Positions 42,057 to 52,322 of a stretch of 64,000 bases of DNA are shown here, in pieces. The translations under genes and the position numbers were made by a program. A model generated the notes under the pieces. That model made no database searches. It was not told the DNA's origin and saw only the letters and a program-made list of their open reading frames with translations. Positions within the stretch are counted from its first letter, which is position 1. The number at the start of each line of letters is the position of its first letter. Source of the stretch: Konateibacter massiliensis. GTDB lineage: Bacteria; Bacillota; Clostridia; Lachnospirales; Lachnospiraceae. The stretch lies in NCBI RefSeq assembly GCF_900184995.1, contig NZ_LT860099.1, positions 1,018,269 to 1,082,268 of the forward strand, given 5' to 3'.

Positions 42057-42956
42057 ATGGCGCTAGTACCATGCAATACAAAAATTAATACACAAGGTAG
42101 GGAACTTACCGCTCACGGCACAGCCTTTTTTCCTATCGGCTGTTATGAAGACAGTCTATCCTCTCAAAATGTGCCTTGGCACTGGCATGATGAATGGGAG
42201 GCTGCCATCGTAGCGAAGGGCTCTGTCACAATTAAGGCAGGAAGCGAAACCTATATTTTGCAAAAAGGAAATGGTATCTTCATCAATTCTGGCATCCTTC
42301 ATTCCGCACAAAACACAACCACAGATGACTGCCAGCTTCGTTCTGTTGTTTTTCACCCTCGCCTTATCGGTGGAAGTATTGACAGCGTTTTCTGGCACAA
42401 TTACGTACAACCCGTGCTTACTGACGTTTCATTAAAGAGTATTGCTTTTTATCAGGCAAACAGCCTTCATGCTGAGGCTTTGACTTCTATTGAACGTGCA
42501 TGGGAATTTTGCAAGGAAGAAAAACGAGGTTATGAATTTCAGGTGCGTGAAGCACTATCCACGCTTATTTATTTTTTAGTAGAACATCATTCAACTGTTC
42601 AAAACCGCCCTTCTGAAAAATCGTTTCGTGATGCCAAACGCATAAAAGCTATGCTCCAATTTATTCAAACATATTATTATGAAGAAATTAGCGTAACAGA
42701 TATCTCCCAGAGTTCAATGATTAGTGTGAGTGAATGCCTCCGCTGTTTTCGCAGTACAATTGGTGTTACCCCATTCCAGTATGTCAAACAGTTTCGCATA
42801 CAAAAAGCCACTGAGCTTCTAATCTCCACCGATCAAAAAATCGTGGAAATCGGGGCACTGTGTGGCTTTCAAGAAATGAGTTATTTTGCAAAGACCTTCA
42901 AGGAAATGCATGGCTGTACACCGTCCGAGTATCGGAAAATGTATGCAAAATTATAG
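42057..42956 (+). CDS. AraC-family transcriptional regulator
   Basis: 299 residues. An N-terminal cupin (about 20-110; WHWHDEWEAAIVAKGSVTIK and GIFINSGILHSAQN are typical AraC-cupin blocks) and a C-terminal double HTH (about 200-298; ISVTDISQSSMISVSECLRC; IVEIGALCGFQEMSYFAKTF). The ATG at 42057 was preferred over one two codons upstream because AAGGAG is then 7 bp away. It is divergent from the MFS gene with a 107-bp shared upstream region, and is probably its activator. Confidence 0.9.
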   Translation: MALVPCNTKINTQGRELTAHGTAFFPIGCYEDSLSSQNVPWHWHDEWEAAIVAKGSVTIKAGSETYILQKGNGIFINSGILHSAQNTTTDDCQLRSVVFHPRLIGGSIDSVFWHNYVQPVLTDVSLKSIAFYQANSLHAEALTSIERAWEFCKEEKRGYEFQVREALSTLIYFLVEHHSTVQNRPSEKSFRDAKRIKAMLQFIQTYYYEEISVTDISQSSMISVSECLRCFRSTIGVTPFQYVKQFRIQKATELLISTDQKIVEIGALCGFQEMSYFAKTFKEMHGCTPSEYRKMYAKL

Positions 42957-43068
42957 TATTTTCCATATATTCGCCTGTAAACGAAAGAAATGATTTTTCT
43001 TCGTCCCGGTATGAAGCGCTTCATCTTAGTTTATCGCCTTTTTTGAATAATACAGAGGCATCTTGACT

Positions 43069-43326
43069 TTACTTTTTATGCCAATGATAGAATTCTTTTA
43101 ATTCCGTACGCCTTTGTTCTGAAAGCAAAGTCTTCTTCATACCCTGAATTGCCCCTTCTAATCCCAATAACTTATTCATACATGATGTTTCATCTATTTC
43201 TTGAATTTTTAGCCATGCTTGTTCGGCTCCAAGATTTTTTAGCTCATCATAGGTTGTAATTCCCACTGCATTTAATTGTTCTTCTACAACTTTTCCTATA
43301 TTAGATAATTTACTTAATTCTCCCAT
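43069..43326 (-). CDS. TfoX C-terminal domain protein
   Basis: 85 residues corresponding to only the C-terminal half of TfoX/Sxy. LSKLSNIGKVVEEQLNAVGI is a helix-hairpin-helix-like motif and YDELKNLGAEQAWLKIQEID completes the domain. Stand-alone versions are common in Firmicutes. Full-length Sxy promotes competence in Gammaproteobacteria, but that role should not be carried over. GAAGGGATTGCG precedes the ATG. Monocistronic, ending about 105 bp beyond the convergent AraC-type gene. Confidence 0.85.
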   Translation of the reverse strand: MGELSKLSNIGKVVEEQLNAVGITTYDELKNLGAEQAWLKIQEIDETSCMNKLLGLEGAIQGMKKTLLSEQRRTELKEFYHWHKK

Positions 43327-43381
43327 CGCAATCCCTTCTTTAAATTCTGCTAAGAATTATAATTATGATAGATAGCAAAAC

Positions 43382-43416
43382 CCGCTTCCATAGTATATTT
43401 CAACTAAAAGAAGCGG
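43382..43416 (-). terminator. Terminator downstream of tpiA
   Basis: CCGCTTC...GAAGCGG stem, followed on the minus strand by GGGTTTTGC. It begins 14 bp after the tpiA stop codon. Confidence 0.6.
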
Positions 43417-43430
43417 ATTTACAACTACTA

Positions 43431-44180
43431 TTATTTATAATTTACAATCTGACCAAAGTCTGGCTTCAAAGAAGCTCCGCCAACTAAGCCACCGTCGATG
43501 TCCGGCTGTGAGAATAACTCAGCTGCACTTGCAGCGGTTACACTTCCGCCGTACTGAATGCGGATTGCTTCTGCTGTTGCTTGATCATAAATCTCTGCGA
43601 TACACACACGAACAGCTGCGCATACTTCCTGAGCCTGCTCTGTTGTTGCAACTTTACCTGTTCCGATTGCCCAGATTGGCTCATAAGCGATTACTGCGCT
43701 CTTTGCCTGATCTGCTGTCACATCAAGGAAAGCAATCTTAATCTGCTGACGGATAAAGTCAATTGTAACGCCTTGCTCTCTCTGCTCTAATGACTCTCCA
43801 CAGCAAACGATTGGTGTAATGCCATGCTCAAAAGCTTTTTTAACTTTTTTGTTTACTGTGATATCTGTCTCTGCAAAATATTCTCTTCTCTCTGAATGTC
43901 CGAGAACTACATATTTTACACCTACATCAGTAAGCATGTTTGGAGCGATTTCGCCTGTGAAAGCTCCGCTCTCTTCAAAATACATATTTTCTGCGCCTAT
44001 ATGGATATTTGTTCCCTTTGCAGCTTCCATACATGGGATTATGCTGATTGCAGGTACGCAAAATACCACATCAACTTCCTCATTTGCTACTAAAGGTTTT
44101 AATTCATTAACAAGTGCAACTGCCTCACTTGGAGTTTTGTTCATTTTCCAGTTGCCTGCAATAATTTTTCTTCTTGACAT
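43431..44180 (-). CDS. tpiA: Triosephosphate isomerase
   Basis: 249 residues, standard length. NWKMNKT holds the catalytic Lys (about residue 13), [11 protein letters not shown] the His (about 96) and [13 protein letters not shown] the catalytic Glu (about 166) and start of loop 6; QYGGSV and GLVGGASL bind the phosphate. It is the last gene of gap-pgk-tpiA, separated from pgk by about 360 bp containing a 129-bp tandem repeat. CAAAGGAGATATACAAAA precedes the start. Confidence 0.98.
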   Translation of the reverse strand: MSRRKIIAGNWKMNKTPSEAVALVNELKPLVANEEVDVVFCVPAISIIPCMEAAKGTNIHIGAENMYFEESGAFTGEIAPNMLTDVGVKYVVLGHSERREYFAETDITVNKKVKKAFEHGITPIVCCGESLEQREQGVTIDFIRQQIKIAFLDVTADQAKSAVIAYEPIWAIGTGKVATTEQAQEVCAAVRVCIAEIYDQATAEAIRIQYGGSVTAASAAELFSQPDIDGGLVGGASLKPDFGQIVNYK

Positions 44181-44233
44181 TTTTGTATATCTCCTTTGGA
44201 GTTTTTATTTATTTTGGAATTTAATTTACTGAG

Positions 44234-44529
44234 TTCGCACTAAACTCTGCCGGCGCCTTTGGCTTGGCAATAATAGTTTGTTGGGTGCAAGCTTTACTTT
44301 GTTCACCTTACTAAGCTTATACTTCGGCTTTGCCTCGTATTCGCTAAGTGCGGTGAACTAAGTTCGCACTAAACTCTGCCGGCGCCTTGGGCTTGGCAAT
44401 AATAGTTTGTTGGGTGCAAGCTTTACTTTGTTCACCTTACTAAGCTTATACTTCGGCTTTGCCTCGTATTCGCTAAGTGCGGTGAACTAAGTTCGCACTA
44501 AACTCTGCCGGCGCCTTGGGCTTGGCAAT
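44234..44529. repeat. 129-bp tandem direct repeat (about 2.3 copies) between pgk and tpiA
   Basis: Units start at 44234, 44363 and 44492 with the block TTCGCACTAAACTCTGCCGG; two complete copies differ by about one base (GCCTTTGGC versus GCCTTGGGC) and the third stops after 38 bases. Each unit contains a partly complementary pair, TTCACCTTACTAAGC and GCTAAGTGCGGTGAA, able to form a stem. It replaces any ordinary intergenic spacer between the two glycolytic genes. Confidence 0.95.
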
Positions 44530-44539
44530 CGTTAAGTGC

Positions 44540-45730
44540 TTACTTATCGTTAGCAGCAGCTACGCCCGGTAATTCTTTTCCTTCTAGGAATTCTAGGGAT
44601 GCTCCGCCACCGGTTGAGATGTGAGTCATTTTATCGCCGTATCCTAAGATATTTACTGCTGCTGCGGAATCTCCGCCGCCGATGATTGTGGTTGCATCGA
44701 TTTCTGCTAATGCTTTTGCAACTGCTACTGTTCCGGCTGCAAAGTTGGACATTTCGAATACGCCCATTGGTCCGTTCCATACAACTGTTTTTGCATCTTT
44801 TAATGCTTCTGCATAAAGAACCTGTGTCTTAGGTCCGATATCAAGTCCCATTTCATCTGCTTCAAGACCGCCTTCTGCTACACGGAAAGAGGAGTCATTT
44901 GAAAACTCTTTTGCTGCTACGGTATCGATTGGAAGTAATAATTTAACTCCCTTTGCCTTTGCTTTTTCAATCATTTCTTTTGAGTACTCTAAGAAATCTT
45001 CTTCCACTAGGGATTTACCGATTTCTTCGCCCTGTGCTTTTGCAAATGTAAAGCTCATTCCACCGCCAATGATTAAGGTATCTACTTTGTCAAGTAAGTT
45101 ATTGATAACTGAAATCTTAGAGGATACTTTGGAACCGCCAAGGATTGCTACGAAAGGTCTTGCTGGGTTGTTTACTGCATTTCCTAAGAAATCAATTTCT
45201 TTCTGCATTAAGTAACCAACTACTGCTGTATCTACAAACTGAGTTACACCAACATTGGAGCAATGTGCTCTATGAGCTGTACCGAATGCATCATTTACGA
45301 ATACATCTGCCAAAGAAGCAAGTTCCTTGCTGAATGCTTCCCCGTTCTTTGTCTCTTCTGCTCTGTAACGTGTATTTTCAATTAAAACAACCTCACCGTC
45401 CTTCATTGCTTCCACTGCTGCTTTAGCATTTGGTCCAACAACTTCAGGATCTGCTGCAAATTTTACTTCCTGTCCTAAAAGCTCTGTCAATCTCTTTGCA
45501 ACTGGTGCTAAAGATAACTCCGGCTTTGCCTCTCCCTTTGGTTTTCCAAGATGGGAGCAAAGAATTACCTTTCCGCCGTCTGCGATTAATTTTTTAATTG
45601 TAGGAAGAGCTGCAACGAGACGGTTTTCGTCTGTGATCTTTCCCTCCTGTAATGGCACATTAAAATCACATCTTACAAGAACTCTTTTTCCGCTTACATT
45701 AATATCATCTACTGATTTTTTATTTAACAT
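44540..45730 (-). CDS. pgk: Phosphoglycerate kinase
   Basis: 396 residues. [17 protein letters not shown] is the N-terminal substrate motif, [14 protein letters not shown] follows at about 160, and the C-terminal nucleotide site has [17 protein letters not shown] and the late GGGDSAAA and [13 protein letters not shown] loops. The start at 45730 follows AGGTAGATTT and matches the family start; a longer ATG adds six residues. Makes ATP from 1,3-bisphosphoglycerate. It follows gap after about 150 bp including a terminator-like hairpin, and precedes the tandem repeat. Confidence 0.98.
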   Translation of the reverse strand: MLNKKSVDDINVSGKRVLVRCDFNVPLQEGKITDENRLVAALPTIKKLIADGGKVILCSHLGKPKGEAKPELSLAPVAKRLTELLGQEVKFAADPEVVGPNAKAAVEAMKDGEVVLIENTRYRAEETKNGEAFSKELASLADVFVNDAFGTAHRAHCSNVGVTQFVDTAVVGYLMQKEIDFLGNAVNNPARPFVAILGGSKVSSKISVINNLLDKVDTLIIGGGMSFTFAKAQGEEIGKSLVEEDFLEYSKEMIEKAKAKGVKLLLPIDTVAAKEFSNDSSFRVAEGGLEADEMGLDIGPKTQVLYAEALKDAKTVVWNGPMGVFEMSNFAAGTVAVAKALAEIDATTIIGGGDSAAAVNILGYGDKMTHISTGGGASLEFLEGKELPGVAAANDK

Positions 45731-45764
45731 AAATCTACCTGCTTTCATCGTTTTTATTTTTTAG

Positions 45765-45826
45765 AGCGAAGTGCGCATAAACATTTTTATATCATAGGAA
45801 ATTCGAAGAAATTTCCTATGATATAA
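45765..45826 (+). repeat. Dispersed intergenic repeat, partial copy E
   Basis: Contains the AGTGCGCATAAACATTTTTATAT module and then the palindrome CATAGGAAATTCGAAG and AAATTTCCTATG followed by ATATAAAAAA, matching the right half of copy C. The left half is absent. Confidence 0.7.
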
Positions 45827-45831
45827 AAAAC

Positions 45832-45857
45832 GGGTCCGGTCCCAAAAGACCGGACCC
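45832..45857 (-). terminator. Terminator downstream of gap
   Basis: GGGTCCGGTC-N6-GACCGGACCC, a GC-rich stem followed on the minus strand by GTTTTTTAT, 23 bp after the gap stop codon. It probably limits read-through into pgk. Confidence 0.85.
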
Positions 45858-45880
45858 ATGTTGAGTCTTTTTAATACTAA

Positions 45881-46894
45881 TTATGCTAATTCAGCAAAGT
45901 ATTTGATTGTTCTAACCATCTGGCTTGTGTATGAATTTTCATTGTCATACCATGCAACAACCTGAACCTGGCTTGTTCCATTGTCAAGGTTAGTAACCAT
46001 AGTCTGAGTAGCATCGAATAAAGAACCTTCTGTGATACCGATGATATCAGATGATACTAATTCTTCTTCTGTATATCCGAAAGATTCGGTAGCTGCTTTC
46101 TTCATAGCTGCATTGATTTCGTCTTTTGTTACCTTTCCTTCAACAACTGCTACTAAGATTGTAGTAGATCCTGTTGGGGTAGGTACACGCTGTGCAGAAC
46201 CGATTAATTTTCCGTTTAATTCAGGAATAACTAAACCGATAGCTTTTGCTGCTCCTGTTGAGTTAGGAACGATTGAGCAAGCTGCTGCTCTAGCTCTTCT
46301 TAAATCTCCCTTTGGATGAGGTCCGTCAAGAGTCATCTGATCTCCAGTGTAAGCATGAACTGTTGTCATGATACCGCTCTGGATTGGAGCAAGGTCATTA
46401 AGAGCTTTAGCCATAGGAGCTAAACAGTTTGTAGTACAAGAAGCTGCTGAGATAACAGTGTCTTCTTTTGTCAATTTGTCGTGGTTTACATTGAATACGA
46501 TTGTAGGAAGGTCATTTCCAGCTGGAGCTGAAATAACAACTTTCTTAGCGCCTGCTGTGATATGAGCAGATGCCTTTGCTTTATCGCAGAAGAAACCTGT
46601 ACATTCTAACACAACATCAACATCTAATTCGCCCCAAGGAAGGTCTTTAGGATCTCTCTGTGCGTAGATTTTGATTTCTTTTCCGTCTACTACGATAGCG
46701 CCTTCTTTTGCTTCTACTTTGTTAGCTAAAGCATATCTACCCTGTGCTGAATCATATTTTAATAAGTGAGCTAACATTTTTGAATCTGTTAAGTCGTTGA
46801 TAGCAACAACTTCATATCCTTCTGCTCCAAACATCTGTCTAAATGCAAGACGTCCAATTCGTCCAAAACCATTAATTGCTACTTTTACTGCCAT
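45881..46894 (-). CDS. gap: Glyceraldehyde-3-phosphate dehydrogenase
   Basis: 337 residues. NAD-binding [14 protein letters not shown] at the N terminus, catalytic Cys in [15 protein letters not shown] (about 156), and the substrate loops [11 protein letters not shown] and [11 protein letters not shown]. Oxidises and phosphorylates glyceraldehyde-3-phosphate. AGGAGGAATTTAAAAC precedes the ATG. First gene of gap-pgk-tpiA; about 250 bp upstream carry no other gene and must hold the promoter. Confidence 0.98.
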   Translation of the reverse strand: MAVKVAINGFGRIGRLAFRQMFGAEGYEVVAINDLTDSKMLAHLLKYDSAQGRYALANKVEAKEGAIVVDGKEIKIYAQRDPKDLPWGELDVDVVLECTGFFCDKAKASAHITAGAKKVVISAPAGNDLPTIVFNVNHDKLTKEDTVISAASCTTNCLAPMAKALNDLAPIQSGIMTTVHAYTGDQMTLDGPHPKGDLRRARAAACSIVPNSTGAAKAIGLVIPELNGKLIGSAQRVPTPTGSTTILVAVVEGKVTKDEINAAMKKAATESFGYTEEELVSSDIIGITEGSLFDATQTMVTNLDNGTSQVQVVAWYDNENSYTSQMVRTIKYFAELA

Positions 46895-47148
46895 GTTTTA
46901 AATTCCTCCTAAATGTTAAAATATTTTATAATATACTGCATTTCTACAGCAATTAAACAATGAGTTGCTAAGATTGTTAATTAAAACACAACCTAAACAT
47001 ATAATACATAATTTGTACTAAAAATTCAAGTACTATTTTTCCCAATTTATCCAATCCATCTGGCTAAAATTTAATGAAAATAGACGATAACAATATTAGT
47101 GTTCCCTCTCACGCTTTACATCATACCATAAATTCTAAGCTCCGAGCA

Positions 47149-48237
47149 TTATACCACACTTTTTACAATCGTTCCACCGCCAACTACATAATCCCCGTCA
47201 TAAAATACAACTGCTTGTCCGGGTGTAATGGCGCGCTGTGGTTTTTCAAAGGTACATAAGACACTTCCATCTTCCAACTTTTCAAGGATACACGTATCCC
47301 CGCTGTGGCTGTAACGGATTTTTGCCGTCACCTCCATCTTTTGGTTTAGGTCCTCGATGGACATATAATTTATATTATTTGCGATTAATTTATTTGCAAA
47401 TACATCTTCTGCGTTTCCAATCACAACTTCATTTGTGTCAGGGCGGATTTCCGTTACAAATACCGGATGTCCCATAGACAGATTGAGTCCCTTTCTCTGT
47501 CCGACTGTGTAATGGGTAATTCCCTTGTGTTTGCCGATTATATTACCATCCAAATCCACAAAGTTCCCTTCCGTAAGATTAGCGTCTGTATTTTCCTTAA
47601 TGAACTTTGCATAATCATTGTCCGGCACAAAGCAGATTTCCTGACTGTCCGGCTTATTCGCAATGCGAAGGCTGATTTCCTTTGCAATTTCTCTTATCTC
47701 ATCTTTTGTATATTCTCCCACAGGCATCAACGTATGCTCTAACTGGTGCTGCGTCAGGTTATAGAGCGCGTAGGTTTGATCTTTTGCGGATGTAACGGAT
47801 TTTTTCAAAGTAAATCTTCCGTTTTCCAGTTTTACTACCTGTGCATAATGTCCGGTGGCAATATAGTCTGCACCGATTTCCAGACTTCTATTTAAAAGGG
47901 ATTCCCATTTTACATAGCGGTTGCAGGCAATACAAGGATTCGGTGTCCTTCCCTGCAAATATTCCTCAATAAAATAGTCGATTACTTTCTCTTTAAATTC
48001 ACTTTTAAAATTCATAACGTAATAAGGAATTTCTAAATGTTCCGCAACTCTTCTTGCATCATCCACGGCACTCAAGCCGCAACAGCCGCCTGTCTCCTCC
48101 TGTGCATCGATTGATTCGTCCTGCCAGATTTGCATCGTGGCTCCTATGACCTCATAACCCTGTTTTTTCAAAAGATAGGCTGCAACTGAAGAGTCGACTC
48201 CTCCCGACATTCCAATTACTACTTTTTTCTTTTCCAT
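47149..48237 (-). CDS. mnmA: tRNA-specific 2-thiouridylase MnmA
   Basis: 362 residues. PP-loop [15 protein letters not shown] at the N terminus for adenylation, catalytic Cys in [13 protein letters not shown] (about 105) and the second Cys in [12 protein letters not shown] (about 200), C-terminal beta barrel. Makes 2-thiouridine at position 34 of tRNAs for Lys, Glu and Gln. The start at 48237 follows GGAGGAACAC. The cysteine desulfurase gene lies 63 bp upstream on the same strand and would be the sulfur donor; no separate TusA-type carriers are seen, as is common in Firmicutes. Confidence 0.97.
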   Translation of the reverse strand: MEKKKVVIGMSGGVDSSVAAYLLKKQGYEVIGATMQIWQDESIDAQEETGGCCGLSAVDDARRVAEHLEIPYYVMNFKSEFKEKVIDYFIEEYLQGRTPNPCIACNRYVKWESLLNRSLEIGADYIATGHYAQVVKLENGRFTLKKSVTSAKDQTYALYNLTQHQLEHTLMPVGEYTKDEIREIAKEISLRIANKPDSQEICFVPDNDYAKFIKENTDANLTEGNFVDLDGNIIGKHKGITHYTVGQRKGLNLSMGHPVFVTEIRPDTNEVVIGNAEDVFANKLIANNINYMSIEDLNQKMEVTAKIRYSHSGDTCILEKLEDGSVLCTFEKPQRAITPGQAVVFYDGDYVVGGGTIVKSVV

Positions 48238-48300
48238 GTGTTCCTCCAATTACTTATAGGTTGTTTCTATAACTACTATAACAGTAATTCTTTAAAATGA

Positions 48301-49479
48301 CTAGTGTTTCCCGCAAAATTCTTCGTACTCGCTGTTTTTTGCCCTAAGCTCCTTCACATGATACTTCAGCGTTTCCGCCACATAGTCAAGCTCTTCTACC
48401 GTATTTTGCTCACTCAGCGTCATTCGAAGCGTTCCGTACGCAATCTCATCCGGCAAGCCGATTGCGTTTAGGACATGAGATGGGGAGCTTGTGCTGGAGG
48501 AACATGCAGAGGCAACCGATGCACAAATACCTGCCATATCAAGCAATACAAGCAGATTATCACCTTCTACAAACTGAAAACTGACGTTGATATTGTTTGC
48601 CAGTCTCTTTTGGGCACTTCCGTTTAATCTCGTATACGGAATTTCCGTCAAAATACGCTTTATCAGATAATCTCGAAGCTTTACCTCTCTTATATGCCTT
48701 TGTTCCATCCTCTCCAATGCTATTTTGGTAGCTTCTCCCATTCCAACTATTCCGGGCACATTCTCTGTTCCGGCACGTTTTCCCCTCTCCTGACCTCCTC
48801 CAAAAATCATTGATGCCACATCGATTCCTTCTCTCACATAGAGAAAGCCAACGCCCTTCGGACCGTTAAATTTGTGTGCGCTGGCGCTCATCATATCAAT
48901 GTTAAGCTCCTCCACATCAATCGGTAAATGTCCAAACGCCTGCACAGCGTCGGTATGGAAAATAATTTTATTCTCTCTGGCAATTTTTCCGATTTCCCGG
49001 ATCGGCTCAATTGTGCCGATTTCATTGTTTGCATACATGATAGATATCAACTTTGTATATGGGGTAATGCTGCTTTTTAACTGCTCTAGATTTATCATGC
49101 CGCTTTCATCTACATTTAGATAGGTGACACCTACATTTTGTTTCTCCAGATTTTTGCATGTATTGAGTATTGCATGATGTTCAATTTTGGTTGTAATCAT
49201 ATGCCTCTTCCCAAATTTATTTTTATTGACCGCAATTTGCAGTGCCCAGTTATCCGCCTCACTTCCTCCGGAGGTAAAATAGATTTCCTCCTTCTTTGCA
49301 TGAATTGCATCCGCAATAATCTCCCTGCTCTTTGCCACTGACTTTTTATTCTTTTCTCCAAAATCGTAAATGGATGACGGATTTCCATAGCTTCTTGCAT
49401 AATAAGGAAGCATGGCTTTTATGACTCTATCGGAAGTCTGCGTCGTTGCAGCGTTGTCTAAATAAATGAATTTTCCCAT
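48301..49479 (-). CDS. Cysteine desulfurase (NifS/IscS family)
   Basis: 392-residue PLP enzyme. YLDNAATTQ near the start, SGGSEADNWAL for cofactor binding, TDAVQAFGHLPI, the Schiff-base Lys in SASAHKFNGPKGVGF (about 205), and the persulfide Cys in a CSSSTSSPSHVL loop (about 328). The start at 49479 follows GGAGGGGAATGGA and matches the family start; a longer reading needs a TTG. Gene order with mnmA suggests it supplies sulfur for tRNA thiolation, though a role in Fe-S clusters is possible. Confidence 0.94.
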   Translation of the reverse strand: MGKFIYLDNAATTQTSDRVIKAMLPYYARSYGNPSSIYDFGEKNKKSVAKSREIIADAIHAKKEEIYFTSGGSEADNWALQIAVNKNKFGKRHMITTKIEHHAILNTCKNLEKQNVGVTYLNVDESGMINLEQLKSSITPYTKLISIMYANNEIGTIEPIREIGKIARENKIIFHTDAVQAFGHLPIDVEELNIDMMSASAHKFNGPKGVGFLYVREGIDVASMIFGGGQERGKRAGTENVPGIVGMGEATKIALERMEQRHIREVKLRDYLIKRILTEIPYTRLNGSAQKRLANNINVSFQFVEGDNLLVLLDMAGICASVASACSSSTSSPSHVLNAIGLPDEIAYGTLRMTLSEQNTVEELDYVAETLKYHVKELRAKNSEYEEFCGKH

Positions 49480-49557
49480 TCCATTCCCCTCCAACCTGTT
49501 CTTATATGATGGCTGATTGAATAAACTATTAAAAATATGAACGCTCTAGGTACGTTT

Positions 49558-51075
49558 ATGAAAAAACAGCATACTATAATAAAAGGAACTTTATATTTAA
49601 CAATAGCCGGTTTTATCAGCCGGATTATTGGCTTTTTTTATAGAATATTCCTCTCCCATACAATCGGTGCAGAAGGTATGGGAATTTATCAACTTATTTT
49701 TCCGGTGTATGTCCTCTGCTTCTCTCTCACAGTCTCCGGAATCCATACAGGAATTTCCCGCTTTACCTCCGCAAAGATGGCTTCAAATGACACAAGAGGA
49801 GCCTTGAAGGTACTCTACGCAGGTCTTATCTTAGCTGTGCTTCCCTCTATCGTCCTTGCCGCGCTTTTGTATGGAAATGCCGAATATATCGCGCTTCACT
49901 TTGTCAAGGAGGCACGGTGTACCGATTTATTGAAAATTATTTCCTTCTCGGTTCCCTTCGGAGCCATCCACACCTGTATCAACGGCTATTATTACGGCAT
50001 CAAAAAAGCTGGCGTACCTGCCTTCTCTCAATTAGTGGAACAGCTTGTGCGGGTAATCAGCGTCTATCTCATTTATACGATTGTAACGGATAAGGGGATT
50101 TCCGTCACTCCATCCATTGCTGCTGTCGGAATTGTGACCGGAGAAATCGCTTCCGTTTTGTTTACAATTACTGCGATACTCATCCAGACAAATGTATCCC
50201 AAGCCTCCCACAGCCTTAGCGCTATTCCGGCTTCCTACTTTAAAAATATTTTCACACTGTCTCTTCCGCTTACAGCAAACCGTGTTGTCATCACCCTATT
50301 ACAGAGCGTCGAGGCTGTTTTGATTCCGTTTGAACTTCGCAGACACGGGCTTTCTTCCAGTGAGGCTCTGAGTATTTACGGCGTTTTAACGGGTATGTCA
50401 CTGCCCCTTATTTTGTTTCCCTCCACCTTCACAAACTCGCTGTCTGTCATGCTTCTGCCCGATGTCGCACAGGCTCAGGCAGCTTCCAATACAAATCGGA
50501 TTCGCAGCACCGCCAAAATCACGATACAATACTGCCTTTTACTCGGCATCCTTTGCACCGGTATTTTCCTAAGCTTTGGTCATGCCATGGGAACCAGTAT
50601 TTTTAACAGTTCTTTGTGCGGTGATTTCGTTGTGACGCTGGCATGGATTTGTCCCTTCCTCTATCTGTCCACTACTCTGACGAGTATTTTGCATGGGCTT
50701 GGCAAAACGACCGTCACCTTCCTGCATAGCCTGATTTCCATCGTTATCCGGCTTGCTTTTATCATATTTTTAGTTCCGTATTTCGGTATACAAGGCTATC
50801 TGTGGGGACTCTTAGCAGGACAGCTTGTGATGACACTTTTCAATTATATTGTTTTAAACTGGCATGTTCCGGTTTCCATCTCGCTTTATACATGGGTCGT
50901 AAAACCGGTCGGCGCCCTTTGTGTCTCCATCTGCTGCGGCGTTTACACAAGTATCCTGCTGCGGCATTTACATTGGTCAAATGAATTGCTTATAGCATTC
51001 GTGGCTTGTAGCTGTATCGGCGGTGTCTACTTTTTAATTTTGTACTGCCTAAAGCTTTTTCCGCAGCGTCCGTAA
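49558..51075 (+). CDS. SpoVB-like MOP-superfamily flippase
   Basis: 505 residues with about 14 membrane helices. The N terminus KGTLYLTIAGFISRIIGFFY followed by RIFLSHTIGAEGMGIYQLIF is typical of stage V sporulation protein B and related lipid II or polysaccharide flippases. Start chosen at 49558 with a weak AGGTACGTTT ahead; an in-frame ATG seven codons upstream is possible. Divergent from the cysteine desulfurase gene. Moves lipid-linked sugars across the membrane, perhaps for spore cortex; MurJ-like or exopolysaccharide roles are alternatives. Confidence 0.85.
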   Translation: MKKQHTIIKGTLYLTIAGFISRIIGFFYRIFLSHTIGAEGMGIYQLIFPVYVLCFSLTVSGIHTGISRFTSAKMASNDTRGALKVLYAGLILAVLPSIVLAALLYGNAEYIALHFVKEARCTDLLKIISFSVPFGAIHTCINGYYYGIKKAGVPAFSQLVEQLVRVISVYLIYTIVTDKGISVTPSIAAVGIVTGEIASVLFTITAILIQTNVSQASHSLSAIPASYFKNIFTLSLPLTANRVVITLLQSVEAVLIPFELRRHGLSSSEALSIYGVLTGMSLPLILFPSTFTNSLSVMLLPDVAQAQAASNTNRIRSTAKITIQYCLLLGILCTGIFLSFGHAMGTSIFNSSLCGDFVVTLAWICPFLYLSTTLTSILHGLGKTTVTFLHSLISIVIRLAFIIFLVPYFGIQGYLWGLLAGQLVMTLFNYIVLNWHVPVSISLYTWVVKPVGALCVSICCGVYTSILLRHLHWSNELLIAFVACSCIGGVYFLILYCLKLFPQRP

Positions 51076-51126
51076 TTTTCAATAAAGGAAATGCAGATTT
51101 TTACTAAAGTTTGACTAAGTACACAA

Positions 51127-51155
51127 TCGACAATACTCCAAAAATGTATTATAAT
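51127..51155 (+). promoter_or_regulatory. Sigma-A-type promoter of DAHP synthase gene
   Basis: TCGACA, 17-bp spacer, TATAAT, about 42 bp before the start codon. Confidence 0.6.
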
Positions 51156-51196
51156 AAGGAAAATCAAAAATACGAGTAAAGATGAGGAGAAAAGCG

Positions 51197-52228
51197 ATGA
51201 GTTTCAATTTTATTAAAAAGTTACCGGTTCCTGAGGAAATAAGAGAGCAGTATCCTCTTCCGAAAGACTTGGCAGAGCTAAAAGCAAAACGTGATGCTGA
51301 AATCCGTGATGTCATTACCGGAGCCTCCAATAAATTTTTAGTGATTATCGGACCTTGTTCCGCAGACAATGAAGAAGCTGTATGCGACTATGTGACCAGA
51401 CTTTCCAAAGTTCAGGAGCAGGTGAAGGATAAATTAATTTTAATCCCAAGAATTTATACAAATAAGCCTAGAACGACTGGCGAGGGCTACAAAGGCATGA
51501 TTCACCAGCCGGACCCTGAAAAGGATCCCGATTTGGTTGCGGGTGTTATCGCCATAAGAAAAATGCATATCCGTGCGATTAAAGAAAGCGGACTCACGGC
51601 TGCCGATGAAATGCTCTACCCTGACAACTGGAGATATTTATCCGATGTTTTGTCCTATGTGGCAATCGGTGCACGTTCTGTTGAAAACCAGCAGCATCGC
51701 CTCACTGTGAGCGGTATGGAAATTCCTGCCGGAATGAAAAACCCGACAAGCGGTGATTTCTCCGTTATGTTAAATTCTGTTGTCGCTGCACAGTTGGAAC
51801 ATAGCTTTATTTACAGAGGCTGGGAGGTTCAGACGGACGGAAACGATCTGACTCACTGTATTTTAAGAGGTTACACAAATAAGCACGGGCAAAACCTTCC
51901 GAACTACCATTACGAGGATTTGAATCTGCTCTTAGATCTCTATAATGAGCGTGATTTGAAAAATCCTGCTGTAATCGTGGATGCGAACCACGCAAACTCG
52001 AACAAGCAGTACACAGAACAGGTTCGTATTGTAAAAGAGGTAATGCACAGCAGAATCCTATCTCCTGACATTAACAATCTGGTAAAAGGTGTTATGATTG
52101 AAAGCTACATCGAGCCTGGCTGTCAGAAAATCAGCGATCATGTATACGGCAAATCTATCACAGACCCTTGCCTTGACTGGGAAGCTTCTGAGAAGTTGTT
52201 GTACGAGCTTGCAGAACTAAATCGATAA
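51197..52228 (+). CDS. 3-deoxy-7-phosphoheptulonate synthase, AroG/AroF type
   Basis: 343 residues, class I alpha DAHP synthase. Condenses phosphoenolpyruvate and erythrose-4-phosphate, first step to aromatic amino acids. Motifs: VIIGPCSADN, RIYTNKPRTTGEGYKG, AIGARSVENQQHR, GMKNPTSGDFSVMLN and VDANHANSNKQ for metal and substrate binding. The start at 51197 follows AGGAGAAAAGCG. Monocistronic, with its own promoter and a terminator. No leader peptide or T-box was found in the short upstream region, so control is probably by enzyme feedback. Confidence 0.96.
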   Translation: MSFNFIKKLPVPEEIREQYPLPKDLAELKAKRDAEIRDVITGASNKFLVIIGPCSADNEEAVCDYVTRLSKVQEQVKDKLILIPRIYTNKPRTTGEGYKGMIHQPDPEKDPDLVAGVIAIRKMHIRAIKESGLTAADEMLYPDNWRYLSDVLSYVAIGARSVENQQHRLTVSGMEIPAGMKNPTSGDFSVMLNSVVAAQLEHSFIYRGWEVQTDGNDLTHCILRGYTNKHGQNLPNYHYEDLNLLLDLYNERDLKNPAVIVDANHANSNKQYTEQVRIVKEVMHSRILSPDINNLVKGVMIESYIEPGCQKISDHVYGKSITDPCLDWEASEKLLYELAELNR

Positions 52229-52245
52229 TAAGATTTTCTATGATA

Positions 52246-52300
52246 TAAAAAACCTTTCGAATATGCAAATATGATATGCGCTATTCGAAAGGTTTTTTAT
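52246..52300. terminator. Bidirectional terminator between DAHP synthase and xerD-like genes
   Basis: AAAAAACCTTTCGAATA...TATTCGAAAGGTTTTTT, with A and T tracts on both sides of a 10-bp or longer stem. Confidence 0.88.
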
Positions 52301-52322
52301 GTATACGTTTATCTAAATTATT

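Noticed and set aside
43069-43326. TfoX-C gene as evidence for natural competence
   Set aside because: Only the C-terminal domain is present and no com genes are in the window; stand-alone domains are common and uncharacterised.
44234-44529. Tandem repeat as a CRISPR array or protein-coding repeat
   Set aside because: Units are 129 bp and nearly identical throughout with no spacers, and all frames across them have stops.
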